This document shows positions 1-10,366 of a DNA stretch of 64,000 nucleotides, one piece after another. The stretch lies in assembly GCA_037447655.1 (NCBI GenBank), contig JBBHKE010003507.1, positions 1 to 64,000 on the forward strand. Direction: 5' to 3'. The position numbers and the translations under genes are program-made. Source of the stretch: Zygnema cylindricum (lineage: Eukaryota; Streptophyta; Zygnematophyceae; Zygnematales; Zygnemataceae). Position 1 is the stretch's first letter, and every line of letters starts with the position of its first letter. The notes under the pieces were generated by a model. It did not search any database. It was not told where the DNA came from and saw nothing but the letters and a program-made list of their open reading frames with translations.

Positions 1-1650
1 TCCAGACACCTGGGATAATGGGAGAGCTCGGCCCGAGAACTCGTGTAGGGTGTCGAAGAGGACATCGTCGAAGGTCGAGAGAAGGGAAACTACTGGTAGT
101 ATGGAAAAGAAAGCATTAATTAATCTCTTTTTAAAATCTACATCTTTGGCCCTAAACTTGTTTTTGTACATCCATCGGCAGTCTCCAGCGGGGAGATTTG
201 TGAGAATGGACTCCTCTTTTGAGCCATAGTTATGTTAGATGATGGGAGAAAAACGTTAATTAGGGTTTGATGTTTTCGATGTATTATTTCCAAGTCATTC
301 CTTTTTTCTTCTATTCGGATTTCACTGAATTCGGGGCGTTTTGTTAAAATTTACATCACCTTCATTTTCATCTTTATTCCATTCTAAATTCGGATGATGA
401 TTTATAGTTTCCCTTTTTTGTTTACTCTAACATAATTATATATGTAGAAAATAGCACTAATTTCAAGTTTTCAACCGAATCACAAATTACAGTGAAACTT
501 TTCAGTGGGTAGAGGTTAGTAATTGAGAGACTCAAACAGATTGAATCAGAAAGCGCCATAGTAAACCATACTAGGGAATATACTACCAAGTGGAAAAAAA
601 AAGATATGAATGGGGGAAAAAAAAGGGGGGGGGGAGGACGATTGGTCCTTTGCAATTCCTCTGTTAATGTCTTTAGTATCAAAATAGAAAAGATTCTCCA
701 TAAAGATCCTCCTATCATTCTTCCTTTCCTTCCGATAGATATCCCTAAAAAAAAATCTTTATTTTCTCCCTTTTTCTCTCTCTCCCAATCTAAAAAAGTT
801 CCCAACGTCAAGAACAAAAAGACGGAATTATTCTTTTTGTTTATTGAACAAAATGGCACAAAATATTTAAAATCGAGTCACAGTATTAAACTCAAAAATC
901 AACATCACATAAACCGTAAAAAAAATGTTTACAAGTATTAACCATATTTCTTTCAAAAACAATATACAACCAAAATATTAAAACTATTTCTTTCAACACA
1001 AACAATCAAATTACAAATCCTTACGAATTTATAATTTACATACACACCTAATTCATGAGAGTCAAAATCTCTCATTCTAAAACTCGGGAAAATAAAACAG
1101 AAAACAAAATACAAACAAAAAAAAACAGCCTAGATATACACTTTTGCTGCCTGTACAGTTTCTCGTCCTTTTCCTCTTCCTTTTCTAAACGCTAATTTAT
1201 CAACAATGTTAAAAATACACCCTAAAAAATTATCATTTGACAACTTCCTTAAACCCTTACAAAAAAAAACCACTCCAACATTTCTACCACAAAACAAAAA
1301 CCATCGATATACACACTATTATAAACACTATTGTATAAAGAACTATTATATACACACTATTATAAACACACTCTTATAAACATAATATATACACAATAAA
1401 CTACATGTAGCTTAAGATCATCTCACCAACTCTTTACAAAAGAAACCTAAAAAACCCTAAAAAAACCTTAAACACCCTAAAAAACCATAAAAAACACCCT
1501 AAAAGAATTTTCTAATGACCAATAGTAGTAAACAAAGGTAAAAAACCCTCGTAAATAATAGTAGACACTAATTTTGTACACAATCAAAAACAAATATTTT
1601 GAAAAAAGCATGTCCCACAAAGGTGTCCAAGTGGGTATAATTTTCCGTAT
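1..1650. other. AT-rich intergenic region downstream of HGD
   Basis: I see no convincing gene here. The stretch is A/T-rich with homopolymer runs, for example an A/G run near 593-635. Open frames on either strand are low-complexity and lack family features. Positions 1438-1505 hold a degenerate A-rich series of CCCTAAA-like units, which resembles plant telomere repeat but is too irregular to be a true telomeric tract. Confidence 0.5.
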
Positions 1651-2939
1651 TTACATATTCTTCGAATGTCGGTTAAAATGAGGTCGTAAACCTAACCAAC
1701 ATTTATAATAGTCGATATCCAATTGGGGCGAAGAGATAGCGGTTTTTGTGACTCGAGGGATAAAAAGAGTTTCAAACATGAAAGCGAGAGTGTCGTCGGG
1801 AAGTTTTTTGGGACCGGAAATAGCCTCACTAGAAACCGCTTTCTGCAAACCAAAAAAATATTTTTAAAAAACTTGTTAAAAGGGTTTTTACAGGTTTCCA
1901 GGGTTTCTTAAGATTTGTTATGGACTTTTTAAGGATTTTTAAGGTTTTTAGGGTCTTTTAAGGTTTTTTAAGGTTCTTTAACAACTCTAAAAACCTCAAA
2001 AAAAACCATATAATTTTAGGGGCTTTTGGGGTTTTTCTAGGAAAAGAAAATCAATGTTCAAAATTTGTTTAAAAAATCATTTTACCCCTTCCCTCTCTCC
2101 CTCTGCATCCCCCTCCTCCTCTCCCCCTCACTTTATTTCCATTGGTTTCCATACTTCAAAAAGTGGTAGTCTTGAAACAATTCCATTGGTTTTTGGGTGA
2201 AAATTCATCAAAATCTCATCAACTTTTAAGTCTAAATCCATTTTTCCCCTCCCTCTCCCTCTCCCTCTCCCTCCCCCGCCACCTTCCTTCCCCGCTCCCT
2301 CTCCCTCTCTCCCTTTTCGCATTAGTTTCCACACCCTGAAAGTGGTAGTATTGGGTCCATGAGGAGACAGAAATTTCATTCGTTTTTGAGTAATCTTTCA
2401 TCACAGTCTCATTAATTTTTGAGCCTAAATTCATTTCTCCCTCTCTCTCTCCCTTCCCTCTCCCTCTCTCCCTTTCTCCTTTAGCTTCCATACCTCAACA
2501 GTGGTAATCTTGAAAAACTCCATTAGTTTATGGATAAAAATTCATTACCGTCTCCATCAATTTTTTGAGCCTAAATTGATTTTTCCCTTCTCCCTCTCCC
2601 TCTCCCCCTCCCTCTCCCTCTCCCTCTCCCTCTCTCCCTTTTCCCATTAGGTTCCGTACCTCAAAAGTGGTAGTATCGGGTCCATGAGGAGACATGCTAC
2701 TATGGAGACTATAGCCTCCCGGCAAAAACCCATCTGCCTTAGCCTGAAAAATGAATATAAAAAAAAGCAAAAAGGAAAATCATTTACGTAGTTAAACAAA
2801 TTGGTTTTTAATGATTGGTAAGTATTGAAATCGTCCTGAAAATTTGGATGCAAAAAGAAAGAAGAAAAAACAGTAAAAATATCTCAGCAAATTGGTAAAC
2901 AAAGCATTCTACTATGTTTGTCGATAATTACAAAGAGGC

Positions 2940-3010
<71 letters not shown>

Positions 3011-6000
3011 TTAGAATCGGCGATATTCAACTAATCGCTAGGGCGCCAAAGTGTTAACTTTGGAAAATGGCCAAGCCGGGGTTCGAACCCGGGACCTGTG
3101 TGAACCGTACACTAGCTCTACCAACTGAGCTACCCGGCCGATGTGTACGCAAGCGCCAAATACCGAATTTATACGGTGATGAGCGGCGCACTGGCGAACC
3201 AGCTTACAGCGCGATACACACGTGTGGAGTCCAAAGTGGACAATTCTCCAACACGCCCCCTCACAATGTACTCCATCTCGTGTGGCTTGCCATCGCCCCC
3301 TGGCTCAGATACCATGTTAGAATCGGCGATATTCAACTAATCGCTAGGGCGCCAAAGTGTTAACTTTGGAAAATGGCCAAGCCGGGGTTCGAACCCGGGA
3401 CCTGTGTGAACCGTACACTAGCTCTACCAACTGAGCTACCCGGCCGATGTGTACGCAAGCGCCAAATACCGAATTTATACGGCGATGAGCGGCGCACTGG
3501 CGAACCAGCTTACAGCGCGATACACACGTGTGGAGTCCAAAGTGGACAATTCTCCAACAAGAGAGAGGGAAAGGGAGAGGGAGAGGGAGAGGGAGAAGGA
3601 GAGAGAACGTAAGAAAGAGAGAGAGAGGGAGAAAGAGAGAAAGAAAGAGGGAGAAAAAGAGAGAATGAGAGAGAGGAGAGAGAGAAGGAAAAAGAGAGAG
3701 GGAGAGAGACTTGACATGATAAGGATGCCCTTTTACATAATTTGACAGTTCCAACACTTCCAACTCCATGTGAAAAAGTCAGTGAGAGAGTGGTCCCATA
3801 ATCAATCTCTTAAATATAATAAAAAAGGAAACAAATTATACAACAATCAAGCTTAGTCCTAATTCGTTCTAAGAATATTCACCAATCGAAAATATTCAAC
3901 GAGAATATTCAGCAAACAAAGACCAAAATCGGGACTCGATTCTCATATTTCAGCAATAAGTTCTTTTTCTTTTTCTTTAAGATAAGACATTATTATTAAG
4001 AAAATTCGATGCCTAAATTTCACCAAACAAAACAATGGAAAAAAAAAAAAAAAAAAAACCTAGATAGTCATTTGGGAAGAATTAAAGTATGTGTAAAAAG
4101 TAACAAGCGAAAAAACGGGCAAATAAAAAACGTAAAATTCTGTACATTAACGATAGTGACAAAAAAGAACAAGAAAAGAAAAGACGAGCAAATAAAATAC
4201 ACAAAAACCTAAATGGGGTTTTGAAAAAGAAAAGGAAGGAAAACGAAACCAAAAGAAAAAAGATGAAACGAAAATGAGAAGAAAGAAAAATGAGATGAAA
4301 AGAAAATAAAGGAAAGGAAAATGTGACAACAGAAAAGGAGATGAAAGAAAAATGGGATGAAAAGAAAACGAGACAAAAGAAAAATGAGACAATTTCACTA
4401 AGAGACGATTTCAAAATGAAAATAAAAGAAACATTTCCATGCCTCTTAAAGTCCATGGATAAAAGCCCTACAAAATTTCCACATGCAATTTTGCAACGAA
4501 AGGAAAATTAAGACAAAAGGAAAATGAGACAAAAGGAAAATGAGACAAAAGGAAAATGAGACAAATAGAAAATGAGACAGAAGATAAAGGAGAGGATTTA
4601 GGCATGGGACAGAGGGACAGAAGGAGAAAGGAACAATTTCAAAATGAGAATTAAGGAAAACTTCCGTTCCTCAAAAAGTCCATGGATTAGTCCATCGATT
4701 CCAACACCAATTTTGCAAGAGATGAAACTGAGACGAAAGAAAAGTGAGACGATTTCAACAATAAATGAAAGGAAAAAGAAAAAACTATTTCAAAATGAGA
4801 AGAAAATTTTCCATGCCACATAACTCCATGAATAAGCCCCATAAATTCCAATGTGCAGGTTCGCAACGAGGGGAAAACAAGACAAAAGGAAAATGAGACG
4901 ATTTAAACATGAAACTAAGGAAGAAACCGTTTCAAAATGAGAAGAAAAGTTTCCGTACCTCGTAAACTCCATGGATAAGCCCCATAAATTCCGACATGCA
5001 ATTTCGGTGAAAGTACGGTGGTCGGAAAGTGTGTTCGGCTACAGTCCAACGAGGCGGGAAAAGGACAAAATCTACGATTGCGACTCCAGGCTGAGTGGAG
5101 GGACACGTCAGCACTGCCAACCAATCAGAGACGAGGATTACCGTGAGATTTTTGTTTTTGGGAGTTTTGTTTTTGGGAGTTCTGTGTTTGAGATTATGTA
5201 TTTGAGATGTTTGTTTTTGAGATATTTGTTTTTGAGATACTGTTTGTTGTAACATTTTCGGTTGACATATTTTTTACTAAAATATTTTAGAGTGCGAAGT
5301 TTTTTTGTTAGATATTTGTTGTTGAGATACTTTTTGATAAAATATTTTCTATGAAGATTTTTTTTTAATAAGATGTTTTTGATCAAGATGATATTGATTG
5401 ATGCTTCTTATTATGATGTTTTTGATTGAGATAAAATTTAGAAAGATATTTTTTATTGTGATATTTGATATTTGTCATGTGATGTAAAAGGCCCAGAGGC
5501 ATCTAAGGTCAGAAACCGAGAATGAATGGGGAGAGAGGATAAAGGAATGGAAGAGGGGGAGAGGGAGAGGGGGAGAGAAAGAAAGGGCGAAAGGGGAAGC
5601 GCAAGATGGAGAGAGAGGGAGAGAGGGAAAGTAGAGAGGGAGAAAGGGAGCGAGGAAGAAAGAGGAAAGAGGGAGGGGAGGGAGGGAGGGGCGCAAAGAA
5701 AATTGTATTTGAAAGGATACCATCCACTGTGTCCAAGGAAAGTGATGCAATCACATTGAAAACGAGAGAGGCAAAAAAGAGAAACAAGGTTTGAAAAGCT
5801 TGTCAAAAAAAAAAGATAAAAAAGCAAAACAAAATGAGGAAAAAAAAAAATCCATACCTGTAAATATTGAAGGATCAGGGTGGTCGAAAGACACAGCATT
5901 CATTGGACAGAATTTCTTCAAATCGTACTGCAACAACCCAAAAGCAATTGAAGTTTTACAATTTGAAGTTCTTTTTTTAATTTCGCAGTAAAAGTTTTTT

Positions 6001-9000
6001 TTTCTACTTTATGCTGTTTGTTCTAATCTTCGACTGCAAAGACAACTACCACAACTATTGTTTTTGAGTTTGTTCTTTTTGTTTTTTTGGCTTCTGAAAT
6101 TTGATCTGTGAGTTACAAGGTAGTAATGTTTGTTTACACTGCTCACCGCTATTAGAGTTAACAAAACTAACTGCCCATCGTTTTCAGCGTTAAGGATTTA
6201 TTAGTATTAGTGCGAAATTAGAATATATAATACTAATTTAATGCAAGGAGACATGGCAGCTTGTAGTCTACTTCCTCCAGATAGTATTGTTAACATTATT
6301 TTGTGATTTTCAACTGAATTTCCGAAAAAGAAACATAGTTAGGACCATAGATAGGAACATAGTTAAGAACATAGTTAGGAACATAATTAGGACCATAGTT
6401 AGAAACATAGTTAGGACCATAGTGAGGACCATAGTTAGGCCCACAGGAGCATAATTTAAGAACATAGTTATTCCACACCTTAAAGGGTGCGTAATTTCCA
6501 TGCCACGCCACAACATTAAACGGTGAAAAATCCTGTTTGGCTTCAAACATTCGACCGTCAAATTTGTGAAAAACAGTGTAATCTGGGCGAATTTGATCAT
6601 CAAACCATGCGACAGGTGTCACAAAATCGCGGGGATTGGCAAGGCCATTAGCTCCTGCAAAAAAAAAAAGAAAAGAGAAAAAAAAGAAAGAACAACGATT
6701 GTAACATTAACATAGAAAAGATGAAAAACAGTTTTGAGTATTTCGAGTAGTAAACAGTAACACAGTGTAGTGGAATCGATGTAACATGAAACTATCAAAC
6801 CTTACGCAATCTTATTTAAAAAATTGATAAATTTACATACGATAATTTTTGGACAAAAAAGTAGGTTATGATCAATCCAAAAAACTGCACGGATGGATGT
6901 TGAAAATAGAATTATGACTTTTTTCTGAACTAATGGTGCACCTGCATACTTTTCTATTCACATCATTTAAACTTCTGATTTAAAGCTCCCATTCTAAGTT
7001 TTTCATGAATTTATAAACATAAACCAGTTCCCCAATAGTATTAATTAATATGTAAATTCTAGAAATATATGTCCACAGAAAATATTGCAGTTCTCACACT
7101 GGTGTTGACAACACTAATTTGGTGCAGGTTAATTAATTAAATGCCCCTTGACCACAAAATAGCGTTAATAATACTAATTGTTTTTTCCTTAACGTTAATT
7201 CTTTACATGATTCAAGAACAGTCACGTCATTTGAAACGGAATTAGACTTAACACTAATATAAACCACACGCTAATAACTTCTTTACACTGATAACAATTA
7301 ACGGAGTAATCTTCAAATCAACTCAAAAAAATATATCAAGCTCTTCTACACCTTGCAATACCACTTCGAGAGAGTCAAAATTCATTAAAAAAAGAAGGAA
7401 ATCACCACGAGAAACCCAAAAAATGCCACGTGTCACTCACCAATAGGTCCAAGGTCCGGCAAACGAAAATGGTTTCCGAAAACCTCGCAAACATAACCTC
7501 TTGAAGGACCATCAGGGAGATCAACTGCGAAACGAATACCCATTTGTACCACTGCCACTTCACCGGGGGAAACTTGCATTCGTCCAAACTCAGTGGTAAT
7601 CCACAACCCTAAGAAAAGATTAAAATGAAAATAAAAAACGAATAAAAGAGATAAAAAAAAGGTGTATCTGTTAAAAAAAAGGAAATTTAAGGTTCCAAAA
7701 AGTTGAAGGTAGATACTGGTTAACCAGGGATAATGTTAATCATTACGAATTTTTTGTTTTGGTTCGAAAAACTAAGCTGGATAAAAGTTATCTTGATCAA
7801 CATTTTGAAGAATTGGAATTTAGGTTTATAACCAAATTGAGTAAAAGAGCTGCATCGTATCAGTACATTCAACAACCCCTAATCATCATTTTATCACGAT
7901 TTTTCTGAAAAAAGAAACACACATTTGGAGAGAGGATAAAATCCCAAGTCACCGCTTTCTTTTCTCTCTTATGTAAAACATTTGGTGCTTTCGAGTCACC
8001 TTTATAAACAGTCATCATGTTGTTGACAAATTACTCATGGAGATACTAAGAAGTAACCATAATCTGAACTACACCACCCATCGTTATTAGAGTTAAAAAC
8101 ACTCCTTTGGTCAAGACTTTTTTTAGCCAAAATCATAAAATAGTCTTCACAATACTCTTTAAAGGAGTGGACTACAATCGGCCACGTCTCCTAGCAATAA
8201 ACTAGTATTATATATTCTAATTTCCCATTAACACTAATAAATCCTTCACGCTAAAACGATGGGCAGTGTATTCCTCCTTCCATAAGTAAATTTCCACTTT
8301 TACACGATGGAGTTTATTAGAAAAAGATATCATATCTTGGACCAGTAGTATCATAACTGCCACTATAATTTGAGAAAAGCAACGAAGGACCATAATATAG
8401 TATACAACCAGCTACTGAGAGTGAGATTACTAATTAGAGTCCTATTTCTATTCTTATTTTTTCTTTACTCACTTCCTTGTTGTGGTACAAACAGAAAATC
8501 TCCATCAGCATTCGCCAAAGCCTTCTCAATCATTTTCTTGTTGGCAGTGTATCTGCATTACATTCCAGAACCCACACTAATTTAAGTGAAATGTAAGTGA
8601 AATGCATTGAATTTGGAATACATCTATGCTTAAATCCTTAAAAACAAAAGTCGAAACAAATAATCCGACTTTAAAAGGTTGTTCCCCAAAAAGTGTTCTT
8701 AAAAAAAACCAAGACTGTAAGGCCTACCTCCTAATAAAAAACAAGCAATTGGAAACAAAAAGAATAAGCATTAACACAGCTAATCACCCTCCCTCCCTAC
8801 CTCCCTCCCCCCTCCTCCTCTCACATGTGAAGTGCATATCCACTCTTTGCCGAGGTACTCCCTGCCCCGCATATAGTCGACAATCCCTCCAAAAAGTCGG
8901 TGGGGTTTTCTGGAACAGGTGGCGGCTTCCAGCGCAGCTGATTAGGCGTAGCTTCCGTTTCTTTGTCCGTAAAATCGGCCGTAAGGCGAGTATGAAGAGT

Positions 9001-10366
9001 CTCATTACAGGGTTGGAAGGGTGAGTGAGTGACGGATGGTTTCACACGGTACAGCCAACTGAGGAGACAGGAAGAGAGGAGAGGAGATATTTGTTAGGGA
9101 GTGGGAGGAGAGAAAAGGGAGAAAGTTAAGGAGTGAGAGGAGAAAGGGAGGAAGAGAGGGAAAAGAGAGGAGCGGGCTGGAAAAGGGAGGAGCCGGGAAA
9201 TGTGTGTTTGTATAGTTGTAAATCTGTACATGCATGAATTAATCAGATAATCTGAACATATTCCATTGTTTGATTAATAGTATTCCATCTGCTTCAATTC
9301 ACATTGTCAAAACAATAGATATCAGGCTGGGTACTACTTTCAACAGAAGATCATCGGTATAAATGTTGACATCAATCAATAATGTCGACGAGAAAAATAA
9401 CAATAAAGGACAATAATGAAAATAATGACAATAATGATGGTTATGACGATGATGACGACAACGATGATAATGATGAAAAATTGTGACAAAGTTACGTGGA
9501 TAAGTATGAGAATGAAAACGATAAGATAATGAAAATGAGAATGAGAATCATGAGAATTAGAATAACAGTGAAAATGGGAGGCGAATGAGGATAAGAATGA
9601 AGATGAGAATTAGAATGAGAATGAGGATGAGAACAATAATGAGGATGAGAATGAGAATGAGAATGCGAATGAAATTGATAGTGATGCTACTATGAGAATG
9701 AGAATGATAAGTTGATGAGAATGAGAATGAGAATGATAGTGATGATAATTATGAAAATGAGATGATTAGTTTCATGCCTCCACTTTGTTGTGGACCTTTA
9801 ACTTCTAGAAGGGAAAAGGCTTAGAAGACCAAAGTTCAAACGCATGAAAAATGTATTGCAAATTTCAAAATGCACGAAACTGACATTGGAATGGATATGC
9901 CAAACCATAACAATCCAGAATTTGAAAAAGACAAAAGAAAATGGCAAACACTTTATCAGGTGAAAATGTCTCCAAAAAAAAAAAAAACTCTCAAATTATG
10001 GAATAAACTGTGTCTACAGACGACCTGCATAATTAAGAATTCATATTTTACGAATAAGTTACAATATAAGAGATAAAGGGTGTGTAATAAAAAATAACAA
10101 AAGCATTTTCACCTGCGTTGATTGAAGCCCCGTGGCACTGTAAAAGCCGTCCCTGACAGCTGCTCCGCATATAGGCCGTACGGACACACGTGCGGACTGT
10201 TCTGACCAATAGGAAGAGCGCCTGAAAGTGCCTCACTTTCAAAATTGTTTCCAAAACCACTCAAATACTGCAGGCTCTCAAAACCAGACGTTTCAGACGG
10301 AGATTCTGCAGGAGAGAGCGTGTTTTCGTTCGCTGATTCGTCTTTCATGATTCCCCCAGGTGGCAT
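1651..10366 (-). CDS. HGD: Homogentisate 1,2-dioxygenase, nine exons
   Basis: The enzyme opens the ring of homogentisate to maleylacetoacetate in tyrosine catabolism, using Fe(II) and O2. Exons in transcription order are 10113-10366, 8825-9058, 8473-8552, 7441-7608, 6479-6654, 5858-5927, 4959-5113, 2660-2743 and 1651-1842. All junctions are GT-AG and phases match, giving 1413 bases and 470 residues, the usual family length. The start is the first ATG, followed by MPPGG; an in-frame TTG upstream is not needed. Visible family blocks include [15 protein letters not shown] (exon 1), [14 protein letters not shown] (exon 2), [13 protein letters not shown] (exon 3), [18 protein letters not shown] (exons 4-5), VVAWHGNY with the catalytic His at about 297, [10 protein letters not shown] with iron ligands His363 and Glu369, and [10 protein letters not shown] with ligand His399. 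Wording such as YDLKKFCP and [11 protein letters not shown] is plant-like. Introns hold a TRIM, exon-derived arrays and microsatellites. No break is seen, so the gene should be functional. Confidence 0.96.
1898..2030. repeat. T/G-rich degenerate tract in HGD intron 8
   Basis: Irregular repeats of TTTTAAGG and TTTTTAGGGT run through this part of the last HGD intron. They look like a decayed telomere-type (TTTAGGG) or slippage-derived sequence. No exact periodic array remains. Confidence 0.4.
2137..2659 (-). repeat. Tandem array of exon-8 end plus splice donor in HGD intron 8
   Basis: Directly after HGD exon 8, three further copies of the exon's 3' end, its donor and the purine-rich intron start follow in tandem. 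On the sense (-) strand the true junction lies at 2660/2659, and the copied junctions lie near 2494/2493, 2335/2334 and 2155/2154, so units are about 160-180 bp. The copy ending near 2335 is best preserved: it retains TCTCCTCATGGACCC and TACTACCACTTT from the coding exon. The pseudo-donors read GTATGG, GTGTGG and GTATGG against the true GTACGG. Each donor copy is followed by a GGGAGA-type array. Confidence 0.8.
2941..3008. repeat. (GA)n microsatellite, insertion target of the TRIM
   Basis: A nearly pure GA dinucleotide run lies in HGD intron 7 and ends at the TRIM. Its last five bases, AGAGA, recur immediately after the TRIM and form the target-site duplication, although inside GA repeats such a match is weak evidence. 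Confidence 0.9.
3069..3139 (-). tRNA. tRNA-like sequence in the 3' LTR of the TRIM
   Basis: The 71-nt sequence folds as a cloverleaf. The acceptor arms GGCCGGG and CTTGGCC pair with two G-U pairs. The D arm GCTC/GAGC and the T arm CCGGG-TTCGAAC-CCCGG are intact, and the anticodon stem has four pairs plus an A-A mismatch. The loop ACGGTTC has C instead of T at position 33, so decoding as Thr (GGT) is doubtful. A box TAGCTCAGTTGG and B box GGTTCGAACCC are near consensus, and TTTT follows a few bases downstream. I read it as a pol III promoter/tRNA-derived module rather than a functional tRNA gene. Confidence 0.6.
3254..3264 (-). promoter_or_regulatory. Polypurine tract of the TRIM
   Basis: On the minus strand this reads GTGAGGGGGCG and abuts the TG start of the 3' LTR, the expected place for plus-strand priming. 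Confidence 0.65.
3300..3314 (-). promoter_or_regulatory. Primer-binding site of the TRIM (initiator tRNA-Met 3' end)
   Basis: Minus-strand TGGTATCTGAGCCAG directly follows the CA end of the 5' LTR. It is complementary to the 3' end of plant tRNAi-Met with one mismatch (T for A at position 8). Confidence 0.8.
3375..3445 (-). tRNA. tRNA-like sequence in the 5' LTR of the TRIM
   Basis: Identical to the copy at 3069-3139, with the same A box, B box and downstream TTTT. It lies 5' of the primer-binding site in element sense. A pol III transcript that ignored the T4 could therefore read into the element, while one stopping at T4 would be about 75-90 nt. Confidence 0.6.
3560..3712. repeat. GA-rich microsatellite after the TRIM
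   Basis: Imperfect GAGAGG and GAAAGA repeats continue the purine-rich stretch in which the TRIM inserted. Open frames across it are simple Arg/Glu or Ser/Leu repeats and not genes. Confidence 0.85.
4409..4958 (-). repeat. Tandem array of exon-7 end in HGD intron 7
   Basis: Three imperfect copies of the 3' end of HGD exon 7, with the former donor and adjacent intron, follow the true donor at 4959/4958. Copied junctions lie near 4817/4816, 4670/4669 and 4443/4442, so units are about 140-230 bp. The first copy keeps most of the last 45 coding bases, including GGAATTTATGGGGCTTAT. Here the copied donor dinucleotides have become GC, GA and GC, unlike the intron 8 array where GT persists. The rest of each unit is AAAATGAGAC-type simple sequence. 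Confidence 0.75.
5524..5696. repeat. GA-rich microsatellite in HGD intron 6
   Basis: GGGAGAG-type repeats on the plus strand make this part of intron 6 pyrimidine-rich in the HGD transcript. It is about 160 bases downstream of the exon 6 donor and carries no gene of its own. Confidence 0.85.
6137..6260. mobile_element. Fragmentary TA-type MITE in HGD intron 5
   Basis: It begins after TA with CACTGCTCACCGCTATTAG. At about 6171 it carries CTGCCCATCGTTTTCAGCG, followed by sequence matching the terminal half of the MITE at 8072-8268 in reverse. It looks like a rearranged or doubly inserted copy. Confidence 0.5.
6333..6442. repeat. About 12-bp tandem repeat in HGD intron 5
   Basis: Roughly nine imperfect copies of ACCATAGTTAGG-type units sit about 40 bases inside intron 5. 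In the antisense reading frame they give a Tyr/Asn/Pro/Gly repeat that mimics a coding sequence; this is a simple minisatellite. Confidence 0.8.
8072..8268. mobile_element. MITE with TA target duplication in HGD intron 3
   Basis: A 197-bp element starts CACCACCCATCG and ends CGATGGGCAGTG, giving 12-bp inverted termini with two mismatches, with TA on both sides. This agrees with a non-autonomous Tc1/mariner-like (Stowaway-type) element. It has no coding sequence. Related ends recur at least six times in the window. Confidence 0.75.
9380..9765. repeat. GATAAT / GAATGA microsatellite in HGD intron 1
   Basis: An imperfect hexa- and trinucleotide array changes from GATGATAAT-type units to GAGAATGAGAAT-type units across intron 1. 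No coding features. Confidence 0.85.

Larger units (their letters stand above)
3009..3559 (-). mobile_element. TRIM: miniature LTR retrotransposon with a tRNA-like domain in each LTR
   Basis: Two direct repeats of 245 bp (3009-3253 and 3315-3559) differ at a single base (T at 3178, C at 3484) and flank only 61 bp. Sense is the minus strand. Each repeat runs TGTTGGAGAAT...ATTCTAACA. The interior starts with TGGTATCTGAGCCAG, 14 of 15 bases matching the 3' end of plant initiator tRNA-Met (the primer-binding site). It ends with purine-rich GTGAGGGGGCG, a polypurine tract just before the 3' LTR. AGAGA flanks both sides. There is no coding capacity, which is diagnostic of a TRIM. Near-identical LTRs imply a recent insertion. 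The element sits in HGD intron 7 in the same orientation as the gene. Confidence 0.9.

Noticed and set aside
1438-1505. Interstitial telomere
   Set aside because: CCCTAAA-like units are present but irregular and few; A-rich slippage explains them as well.
3061-3612. Two near-identical open frames starting [15 protein letters not shown]
   Set aside because: They are translations across the antisense of the tRNA-like part of the TRIM LTRs; the duplication reflects the LTR pair, not a gene family.
4082-4456. Hydrophobic Phe/Ser/Leu open frame on the minus strand
   Set aside because: It is the complement of AAAATGAGA-type simple sequence in HGD intron 7.
7402-7587. 61-codon frame overlapping HGD exon 4
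   Set aside because: It is an out-of-frame shadow of exon 4, whose true frame gives the LWITTEFG block.
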